13,949 nucleotides of DNA from DATBFX01 sp036558305 (lineage in GTDB: Bacteria > Chloroflexota > Chloroflexia > Thermomicrobiales > UBA6265). Both the position numbers and the translations under genes were made by a program. The stretch covers positions 1 to 13,949 of the forward strand of contig DATBFX010000040.1 in NCBI GenBank assembly GCA_036558305.1. Direction: 5' to 3'. Below the pieces are notes generated by a model that was not told the origin of the DNA, made no database searches, and saw only the letters and a list, made by a program, of their open reading frames with translations. This document shows, piece after piece, positions 1 through 5,272 of this stretch (position 1 is the first letter of the stretch; the number at the start of each line of letters is the position of its first letter).

Positions 1-330
1 CCCGGCTCGCTGCTGCTGGGCGGCACGGTCAAGGCCCCGTGGAAGTACCGGGACTACGAGAAGTACAAGTACCGAACGCTGGCCGACGACGTCGCCTGGC
101 ACTCGGCCGACCCGTCCGAACCGGACCTCGAAGCCATCGAATCCGTGATGAAGGATCGACGCTATCCCGCAGCCTACCTCTTCATCACGCGCAGCCAGAT
201 CGCCAACGACGACATGTTCGATTTGCTGCCGGTGCGATTGCGTGTTCTGAAGCAGGCCCTCCTGGATTCGCCGCAGTTCAAGGTCGTCTATCGTAACGAC
301 GATGCCGTTGTCTTTGTGCTCGCCAAGTGA
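1..330 (+). CDS. C-terminal end of an unidentified protein, possibly a membrane glycosyltransferase or polymer protein (5' partial)
   Basis: The reading frame is open from the first base of the window and ends with TGA at 328-330, giving the last 109 residues of a longer protein. No membrane segment lies in the visible part. It is a soluble tail with an acidic/aromatic stretch (WKYRDYEKYKY), then a mixed alpha/beta section closing with FKVVYRNDDAVVFVLAK. Short tails of this form (a strand that reads like 'f.vvyrN.dav.f.l') commonly end large multi-spanning sugar-transfer proteins of the GT39/O-antigen ligase type in high-GC bacteria. That assignment is from memory of the pattern and not from a motif with catalytic residues. 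The glycan genes downstream agree with it. That the frame is coding is fairly sure. The function is a guess. Confidence 0.6.
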   Translation, partial: PGSLLLGGTVKAPWKYRDYEKYKYRTLADDVAWHSADPSEPDLEAIESVMKDRRYPAAYLFITRSQIANDDMFDLLPVRLRVLKQALLDSPQFKVVYRNDDAVVFVLAK

Positions 331-668
331 ACGACCAAATGATGGCGTGGTCCGGCCGCGGCGGGATGTTGGCCCGCGTTCGTCGTTCGCCCAGACTGTT
401 GCGCACCGACCGCGTCGCACCGCGGTGCCTCACTCGATGGTTATCGCCCAGGAATGACCGAGACAACCATGATCAGATCGAGTTCAATGCGCCAGCGCCG
501 ACGGGCACTGCAATGGATCATGCCGATTTGCCCAGGCACCCAGCCGCCGCGCGGTCGAACCCGCCCGCGTCGAAAAGGGCGTTCGCCGCGACTCGATGAG
601 ACACTGCGGGATTGGTGGGGCGGCAGCCATCGGCTGGGGATGCTCGAAGCACCACCCCTGGGTCTGCC
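331..668. other. Gene-free interval of 338 bp
   Basis: I see no supportable gene here. A GTG at 327 overlaps the preceding stop and opens a 90-codon frame, but the product is very Arg-rich and unlike any family I know. A perfect 12-bp palindrome, GCACCGCGGTGC, lies at 417-428. No convincing promoter or terminator was found. Confidence 0.5.
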
Positions 669-1550
669 GTGAAGGCGCAAAGGGACCTCAATATCTTCGT
701 CAAGGCCGGGCCCTGGCCCCCGGTTCTGATCTGCTCGGCGCTGCTTGCGGGGCTGGTCGTCATCCTCGGTGCTCCCTCCCCGATTCGTCCGATCGCGGCG
801 CTGTGGTTCCTCGCCGTCTGTCCGGGCATGGCAATAGTCGGACTGTTCCACTTCGACAATCGTCCGATCCAGTTGACCCTGGCGATTGCGTCGAGTCTGG
901 CCGTCGATGCCCTGGTTGCCATCGTTGGTCTTTACGTCGGGTGGTGGTCGCCTCAGGGATTCCTCGCGGTGCTGATCGGGCTGACCATCGCCGGCGCCGC
1001 CGCCCAGGTCGCGTCATCGATGGGATGGCCTCGGGCGCTGGGTCGTGGCCCGCGCCGGCGTCTTCGGTTGCGACGTCGGACGTCGACGCAGTTGATCCAA
1101 CCGGGGGCTCCGGTGGAGCCGCCAACCGAACCGTCGTGGCGGCCCGATGCCCCGCCGGCGGTGAGGCGTCGCCGTTATCCAAGCGATCTGACCGACGACG
1201 AATGGCGCGTCGTTTCGCCCCTCTTGCCCGCCGACAAGACCGCGGATGACTACGACGCGCGCGTCGTCTGCGATGCGATTTTCTACGTCCTCCGCACCGG
1301 TGCCGGGTGGCGGCAACTCCCGCGGGGGTTTCCTCCGCAGGGAACGGTGCGCCGGTACCTCCGATCGCTCCGTCGGAACGGGTCGTGGGACGCGATCGTG
1401 GCGGCGCTGGAGACGATCAATCATTCCACGCGGCAACGTCCCGACGACTCGACCGCGTCGCAGCACGGCGAGCCGGAACGCAAGACCACGCCCAACCGGC
1501 TGCGGACGGAGCGACGGTCACAGAGGCGCCGCTCGCGACGTCGCAGGTAA
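669..1550 (+). CDS. Membrane protein with a C-terminal IS5-transposase N-domain (DUF4096-like) fusion
   Basis: From GTG 669 the product is 293 residues. Residues about 17-34, 41-60, 70-92 and 96-115 are hydrophobic and probably form four membrane helices. The phrases FLAVCPGMAIVGLF and LAVDALVAIVGLYVGWWSP recall an uncharacterised membrane family seen near polysaccharide genes (recollection). After an Arg/Pro-rich linker, residues about 169-245 read RRYPSDLTDDEWRVVSPLLP, then VVCDAIFYVLRTGAGWRQLPRGFPP and VRRYLRSLRRNGSWDAI. This is the DUF4096 domain that starts IS5/IS1182-like transposases. The DDE catalytic domain that should follow is absent. The protein instead ends in a short, very basic tail. 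The two parts are in one uninterrupted frame. Neither start has a good ribosome-binding site: TTG at 612 would add 19 residues, and GTG 669 was chosen because the hydrophobic part follows closely. The fused domain could act as a DNA-binding module, or be a relic of an insertion. Confidence 0.7.
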   Translation: MKAQRDLNIFVKAGPWPPVLICSALLAGLVVILGAPSPIRPIAALWFLAVCPGMAIVGLFHFDNRPIQLTLAIASSLAVDALVAIVGLYVGWWSPQGFLAVLIGLTIAGAAAQVASSMGWPRALGRGPRRRLRLRRRTSTQLIQPGAPVEPPTEPSWRPDAPPAVRRRRYPSDLTDDEWRVVSPLLPADKTADDYDARVVCDAIFYVLRTGAGWRQLPRGFPPQGTVRRYLRSLRRNGSWDAIVAALETINHSTRQRPDDSTASQHGEPERKTTPNRLRTERRSQRRRSRRRR

Positions 1551-1578
1551 CGAAGGGCACGTGAGATAACCGGTCGCG

Positions 1579-1600
1579 AACGGGACGTCCGTCCCGGTTT
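1579..1600. terminator. Hairpin between convergent genes, possible bidirectional terminator
   Basis: CGGGAC (1581-1586) pairs with GTCCCG (1591-1596) around a four-base loop. AA/TT pairs can extend the stem past one bulged G. Three T residues follow on the plus strand and an A pair precedes it, so it could work in both directions. It lies between the stop at 1550 and the minus-strand stop at 1644, where a shared terminator is expected. The T-tract is short, so termination is only probable. Confidence 0.4.
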
Positions 1601-1643
1601 CAGGAGAGATACCGTATCGGGGCGTTGATCGCCAAAGTGCGAG

Positions 1644-2147
1644 CTATCCGGACACGGGCGTCGCGTTCGTGGTGGCAATCGCGACGCTGAAAACGGGACG
1701 CGGCCCGTACAGGCGAATCTCGGCAACCTTGGCGTCGTTCGGAACCGAGTACCACACCCAGCCGCGTGACCGTTCTCCGTCTGGAAGGTTCTGACCCACC
1801 AATTTGGGTTGGGGTCCGATGACCGAACCCGCCGGATACTCATCCCCATTTGCGTCGACGAGGTGCACATCGGCAACCTCGAATTGCATGGGAACCGCCG
1901 AGCCGTTCGTGATGATTACCTGGGCCGACACGAAACGCGTGTTTGGTTCGGGTGTTTGCGGACGGGTCACTTCGCCCGTGTACGGATCTTCCACCGTGAC
2001 GACGGTAAAGGACCAATCGGGAGCACCTGCCTCACCGACGACCGTCGCTCCCTGGGCGGTTGCCGAACCAATGTGCATCGTCAACGAGGTTGGGGCAGCG
2101 AGCACCGAAGCGACCACGAATTGTCGCCTGGTTGTCCTCGGCATCAT
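1644..2147 (-). CDS. Tat-exported DUF4352-like protein
   Basis: The 167-residue product starts with MMPRTTRRQFVVASVLAAPT. The twin arginines at 7-8 followed by QFVV, a hydrophobic stretch and an AxA site (ATA, 29-31) form a Tat-type signal peptide. The mature part has a beta-sandwich look. Examples are WSFTVVTVEDPYTGEV, then RFVSAQVIITNGSAVPMQF, VADVHLVDANGDEYPAG and a late RGWVWYSVPNDAKVAEIRLYG. This strand order (a 'long-lived ligand-free' Ig-like fold with 'vtN.s..p' and 'd..G..y') matches extracellular DUF4352-type domains. Two adjacent ATG codons (2147 and 2144) follow AGAGGA on the minus strand at a suitable distance, which decides the start over the longer frame back to 2309. It is convergent with the membrane-fusion gene and divergent from manC. 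Function outside the cell is unknown. A related lipoprotein sits on the other side of manC. Confidence 0.8.
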   Translation of the reverse strand: MMPRTTRRQFVVASVLAAPTSLTMHIGSATAQGATVVGEAGAPDWSFTVVTVEDPYTGEVTRPQTPEPNTRFVSAQVIITNGSAVPMQFEVADVHLVDANGDEYPAGSVIGPQPKLVGQNLPDGERSRGWVWYSVPNDAKVAEIRLYGPRPVFSVAIATTNATPVSG

Positions 2148-2446
2148 CGCGATATCGTCCTCTCTGCCGTCCGACCAGTTGTGTGCTCCGCTGCTCATCT
2201 GAACGGGACCAGCGTCGCGGTCGCCTGATGGCGTTGCCGCAAGCGCCTCGACGCGGTGATCCGCCGGTTTCTGGCTCGTCCCCTCCGCCGAGGCGCATCG
2301 GGAATCCACTGACTCTCCGGCAACGCCCCTGCCCGAGTATAGGTCCGCCGAACAAACCCTGAGAAGCCCGGGCTGCCGTCGACGAGGCAGTCGTCATATG
2401 ATAGTTGTCCACAATCGGGTCCTCGACCACGATCAGCCGGACCCTC

Positions 2447-2468
2447 CCCGCGAAGCCGGCTTCGCGGG
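2447..2468. repeat. Perfect 22-bp palindrome in front of manC, possible operator
   Basis: CCCGCGAAGCC at 2447-2457 is followed directly by its exact reverse complement GGCTTCGCGGG at 2458-2468, with no spacer. Symmetry breaks at the next base on each side. It lies 28 bp before the AAGGAG of manC, so it is in the promoter or 5' leader. It could be the site of a dimeric regulator. In RNA it could form a hairpin, but a usable loop would cost the central pairs. There is no T-tract, so it is unlikely to be a terminator. Confidence 0.6.
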
Positions 2469-2495
2469 CGACTCGCGCGGCACGGTGCACTGTCG

Positions 2496-2501
2496 AAGGA
2501 G
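2496..2501 (+). promoter_or_regulatory. Ribosome-binding site that fixes the manC start
   Basis: AAGGAG lies eight bases before ATG 2510. The longer in-frame start at 2405 has no such site and would translate through the 22-bp palindrome, so ATG 2510 is preferred. Confidence 0.75.
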
Positions 2502-2509
2502 AACCGTCG

Positions 2510-3643
2510 ATGCCCCAGAACCGAGAAGGCCGCGCCGACCGCGACGGCGTTCAGGCATCCTCCGCCCCATTTTGGTCGGTCATACCAGCCGGTGGCGCCG
2601 GAACGCGGCTCTGGCCGCTGAGCCGGGTTGCCAAGCCCAAGTTTCTGCTGCCGCTCGTCGGCGAACGCTCGTTGCTGCAGGAGACGGCCGACCGACTCTC
2701 GCCGCTGGCGCCGGCGGAGCAAACCATCGTCGTCTGTGGCGCAGCCCACGCGGCGGCGATCGCGCGGCAATTACCGGAGTTGCCGGAGTCCAACCTCGTC
2801 ATCGAACCCATGCCGAAGGGTTCCGGCCCGGCGATTGCCCTGGCTACCGCGATCGTCGGTTTACACGATCCCGAGGCGATCGTCGGCAGTTTCGCATCGG
2901 ACCATTACGTCGAGGATCAGGACGCCTTCGTCCGCGCCGCCCGCACCGCCATCGCGGCGGCAGAGACCGACTTCCTCGTCACCATCGGGTTGACCCCGAC
3001 TCGGCCAGAAACCGGTTACGGCTATATCGAGCGAACCGACGACGTGCTGGTACGTCTGGAGACGGGCACGGCCTTCCGGGCGGCGAGCTTCGTCGAGAAA
3101 CCGGATCTCGCTCGCGCGATGCAATACCTCGAGTCCGGGCGCTATCTGTGGAACGCCAGCATGTTCGTTTGGCGCGCGCGTGCGCTCCTCGCAGAACTCG
3201 AGCGGCTACAGCCCGAACTCTACGCGGGGATTCTCCGCATCGCCGAAGCTTGGGGAACCGAAGCACAAGAAGCGGAGTTGGCCAGGACTTGGCCGACGCT
3301 GCCAGAATCCACCATCGACCAGGGTGTGATGGAGCAAGCGCGGGCGGTCGCGGTCGTTCCGGCGGCAATGGGTTGGTCCGACGTGGGGGAGTGGCACGGG
3401 CTCGGAACGTTGCTGCGGCGGGACGACCATGGCAACAGTCTTCGCGGCAACGCGGTCCAGATCGGAGCGACGAACTGCGTCAGTTGGTCCGGCACCGATC
3501 GCTTGATCGCCCTGGTCGGCGTCGACAACATCGTGGTCGTCGATACTCAAGACGCGTTGCTCGTCGTCGATCGGGATCGATCACAGGACGTGAGGCAACT
3601 CGTTCGCGCCCTTCAAGCCGCCGAGCAATCGAAGTTGCTCTGA
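2510..3643 (+). CDS. manC: Mannose-1-phosphate guanylyltransferase
   Basis: This enzyme makes GDP-mannose from mannose 1-phosphate and GTP in the cytoplasm, supplying mannose (and GDP-fucose-type sugars) to surface glycans. The 377-residue product has the sugar-nucleotidyltransferase signature PAGGAGTRLWPLSR at 26-39 with PKFLLPL at 43-49. DHYVED at 131-136 takes the metal/nucleotide-site position, and FVEKP is at 194-198. YLWNASMFVWR (212-222) and GWSDVGEW (288-295) are typical of GDP-mannose pyrophosphorylases. It lacks the C-terminal cupin isomerase domain of the longer AlgA/bifunctional form, so it is the short single-function type of about 350-380 residues. The start follows AAGGAG by eight bases. 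It ends three bases short of the stop of the convergent lipoprotein gene. Enzyme class is nearly certain. The assignment as the manC-type member is by motif only. Confidence 0.93.
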   Translation: MPQNREGRADRDGVQASSAPFWSVIPAGGAGTRLWPLSRVAKPKFLLPLVGERSLLQETADRLSPLAPAEQTIVVCGAAHAAAIARQLPELPESNLVIEPMPKGSGPAIALATAIVGLHDPEAIVGSFASDHYVEDQDAFVRAARTAIAAAETDFLVTIGLTPTRPETGYGYIERTDDVLVRLETGTAFRAASFVEKPDLARAMQYLESGRYLWNASMFVWRARALLAELERLQPELYAGILRIAEAWGTEAQEAELARTWPTLPESTIDQGVMEQARAVAVVPAAMGWSDVGEWHGLGTLLRRDDHGNSLRGNAVQIGATNCVSWSGTDRLIALVGVDNIVVVDTQDALLVVDRDRSQDVRQLVRALQAAEQSKLL

Positions 3644-3646
3644 AAC

Positions 3647-4276
3647 CTATCCCGACCCGGCGCCGGGTGACGCCGGCGCCGGTGCCGGAACGGGCACGTC
3701 CAGCGAGCCATCTTCCGCCGTCAATGCGAGGTCTGCCGCGTCCTGCGGGACATCGAAGACCACGGCTTCATCGTAACCGAGCCCCGGCTGGTATTCGTCC
3801 GGTCGCGACTCGGAGATGTGCGTCTCAGCGATGACGTAGGACGTGGTCGCCGGCTTGTTCGGGGAGAACGTGCGCCCCTGTTCGTCCAGTAGCCGAAGGT
3901 CCCACCAAGGGAATTGCGACACGGGTTGTTGGCTTGCATTAACGACGTTCAATCTCAGCGCGAGGAAGATTCCGCGTGCCTCCAACGTCACGCCGCTGTT
4001 GCTGTCGGTCGTGTAATCGGGATACGAGGCGGCCTCGGTCACTGCGACGACCTCGACGGTCCAAGCCTGGCCAAACGGCGGTGCCGGCGTCGCCGGCTCG
4101 GCCGTGGGAATTACCGTAAACAGCACCGCGACCTTGGTGTCGAGCGAACTCACTTGCTGCTGGTAAGCGCCGATCGTCGCCCAATCCTCCTGCCGCAACC
4201 CGGTCTGATCGTTCGATCCACACGCTGTGAGACCACCGAGAACGGCGACCACCAAACCCGTGACGAGCCTACGCAT
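3647..4276 (-). CDS. DUF4352-like lipoprotein
   Basis: The 209-residue product begins MRRLVTGLVVAVLGGLTACG: a short signal peptide with a lipobox LTAC and the lipid-carrying Cys at 19, so it should sit on the outer face of the membrane. The next 45 residues form a linker (SNDQTGLRQEDWATIG and on). A beta-sandwich domain then starts near WTVEVVAV (72-79) and includes GIFLALRLNVVNASQQPV and WDLRLLDEQGRTFSPN, matching the DUF4352 pattern (conserved 'v..N.s..p' and 'd..G'). The tail is Pro/Ala/Gly-rich. AGAGGG six bases before ATG 4276 decides the start over a longer frame to 4462. The mature domain resembles that of the Tat-exported protein on the other side of manC. The two differ in export route and anchoring. 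No enzymatic residues are recognised. Confidence 0.82.
   Translation of the reverse strand: MRRLVTGLVVAVLGGLTACGSNDQTGLRQEDWATIGAYQQQVSSLDTKVAVLFTVIPTAEPATPAPPFGQAWTVEVVAVTEAASYPDYTTDSNSGVTLEARGIFLALRLNVVNASQQPVSQFPWWDLRLLDEQGRTFSPNKPATTSYVIAETHISESRPDEYQPGLGYDEAVVFDVPQDAADLALTAEDGSLDVPVPAPAPASPGAGSG
3655..3668. repeat. 14-bp perfect palindrome over the manC/lipoprotein 3' ends
   Basis: ACCCGGC at 3655-3661 is followed by GCCGGGT at 3662-3668. It lies inside the last codons of the minus-strand lipoprotein, 12 bp past the manC stop. It has no T-tract. It might slow or stop convergent transcripts, but it may equally follow from GC-rich Ala/Gly/Pro codons. Confidence 0.35.
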
Positions 4277-4592
4277 AACCCGCCCTCTGGCCGAAGTTGA
4301 AACGCGTCGCGCCGTCGCTGCGACGCGTTCGGCGATGGGGCTTCCGCCGACCGATGCCTGCGGCCCGACCGGAGCGACCTCCACGGGTATTATGCATGTG
4401 TCGGTCCACATGCTGCGGGCGTTGCAAGCGAGTGTCCGCTCAGCCGCCCAGGTTGTCGTCATCCAGACACGCCAACTGGTGGGCTCTCATCGGGCATAAT
4501 GCGGCGCGGATCTCCGTTCTTGATCCGCAACGGTGGCCAGCACGGCGATCGGGGCGACAGGCGTCTATCGTCGGAGGCGCGTGAGGCCGTTC
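4277..4592. promoter_or_regulatory. Divergent intergenic region of 316 bp
   Basis: It separates the minus-strand lipoprotein from the plus-strand small repeat protein. It holds the strong inverted repeat at 4301-4329. CATAAT at 4495-4500 fits a -10 for the plus-strand gene, but no convincing -35 precedes it. No gene is supportable inside. Confidence 0.35.
4301..4329. repeat. 10-bp inverted repeat in the lipoprotein 5' region
   Basis: AACGCGTCGC (4301-4310) and its exact reverse complement GCGACGCGTT (4320-4329) flank a nine-base spacer. It begins 25 bp upstream of the lipoprotein ATG on the minus strand. It may be a dimer operator near the transcription start or a stable leader hairpin just above the ribosome-binding site. 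Confidence 0.55.
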
Positions 4593-4883
4593 ATGATCAT
4601 CCCCCTCTACGACGCGCACGGGCGCTATCGAGGTTTCGTCGCCGACGCGACGGTCTACGGTCGCACCGGCCAACCCATCGGCTCCGTCGAAGACGGTCGC
4701 GTGTTCAACTCGCGGGGCGATTTGATCGGCGAGTGGCGTGGACACACGATCGTGGCAACCACGCCGGATGTTCGCCTGGGCTCGGGGCGGAAAGGTGGCG
4801 GGCGGATGCGCACATGGCTAACCGGTCGCCTCAAGGGCGTCGGCTCACCGACTGAACCGTTTGACCGCCTCGAACGGATCTGA
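4593..4883 (+). CDS. Small protein with three tandem Tyr/Gly beta repeats (beta-flower-like)
   Basis: The 96-residue product has three repeats of about 16 residues. They are PLYDAHGRYRGFVADAT (4-20), VYGRTGQPIGSVEDGR (21-36) and VFNSRGDLIGEWRGHT (37-52). Each follows the pattern aromatic-x-x-x-G-x-x-x-G-hydrophobic-x-x-x-G. This resembles the short repeats of '4-fold beta flower'-type proteins, which make a closed barrel from four such units. Only three are clear here, so a fourth may be degenerate or come from another chain. The rest (53-96) is basic and probably disordered. No signal peptide or membrane helix is seen. ATG 4593 was chosen because it begins just before the first repeat, with GTGAGG six bases upstream. 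An upstream GTG (4581) and a start at 4533 are possible but less likely. Function is unknown. It is far enough from its neighbours to be its own unit. Confidence 0.65.
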   Translation: MIIPLYDAHGRYRGFVADATVYGRTGQPIGSVEDGRVFNSRGDLIGEWRGHTIVATTPDVRLGSGRKGGGRMRTWLTGRLKGVGSPTEPFDRLERI

Positions 4884-5272
4884 GCGCCGTTGGTCCCACG
4901 AGTCGATCGCTTCCCGCGACGGAACGGCTTTGGCGCCGCGAAAATGTGCGTCCGCCTCATCCAGCCGCAGCCTGCTGCGCCCACCGGCACCAGTCGCTGC
5001 CGCCCCCGGTCCCGGTCTTCGGACCAACCCGGACCGCGACTGCACGGCAACGTCGGGGGCGGATCCGCTCCCGGCGGTGTTCGATCCCCATGCTTGCCCT
5101 CACACGAGATTACGGGTCAGGGGCTGGCGGAGCGTGCCGCGGCCAACGCCGTCTCGAACGGTCGAGGATGCCATGGCACGTACCGTGCGTGCGGCCGTCC
5201 GAGGGATGACAGAGGCCGTCGGGCCGGCACCAAGGAACCCACCCGTTCTGCATTGAGGTGCGAGGGGAATCC
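4884..5272. other. Gene-free interval of 389 bp before the propeller gene
   Basis: Several frames are open across this stretch, but their products are Arg/Pro-rich without domain features, so none is called. A 27-codon frame (ATG 5173, preceded by GAGGA) ends at 5256, just before the next gene, and could be a leader peptide, but nothing else supports it. No clear promoter was seen. Confidence 0.4.

Larger units (their letters stand above)
2148..2509. promoter_or_regulatory. Divergent intergenic region between the DUF4352-like gene and manC
   Basis: This 362-bp gap must hold the promoters for both outward-facing genes. A TATGAT box at 2397-2402 resembles a -10 element for the plus strand, and the overlapping complement TATCAT could serve the minus strand. 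No good -35 was found at the right spacing for either. The perfect palindrome at 2447-2468 lies between this box and the manC start. The exact promoter positions are not established. Confidence 0.35.

Noticed and set aside
327..599. 90-codon frame starting GTG that overlaps the stop at 328-330
   Set aside because: The overlap looks like coupling, but the product is Arg-rich with no domain and the interval has no coding signature.
2398..3834. 478-codon plus-strand frame overlapping manC
   Set aside because: Extremely Arg-rich and offset from the clear manC frame. It is a codon-bias shadow.
5173..5256. 27-codon leader-peptide-like frame before the propeller gene
   Set aside because: It forms the end of a longer unconvincing frame, and no attenuator structure follows it.
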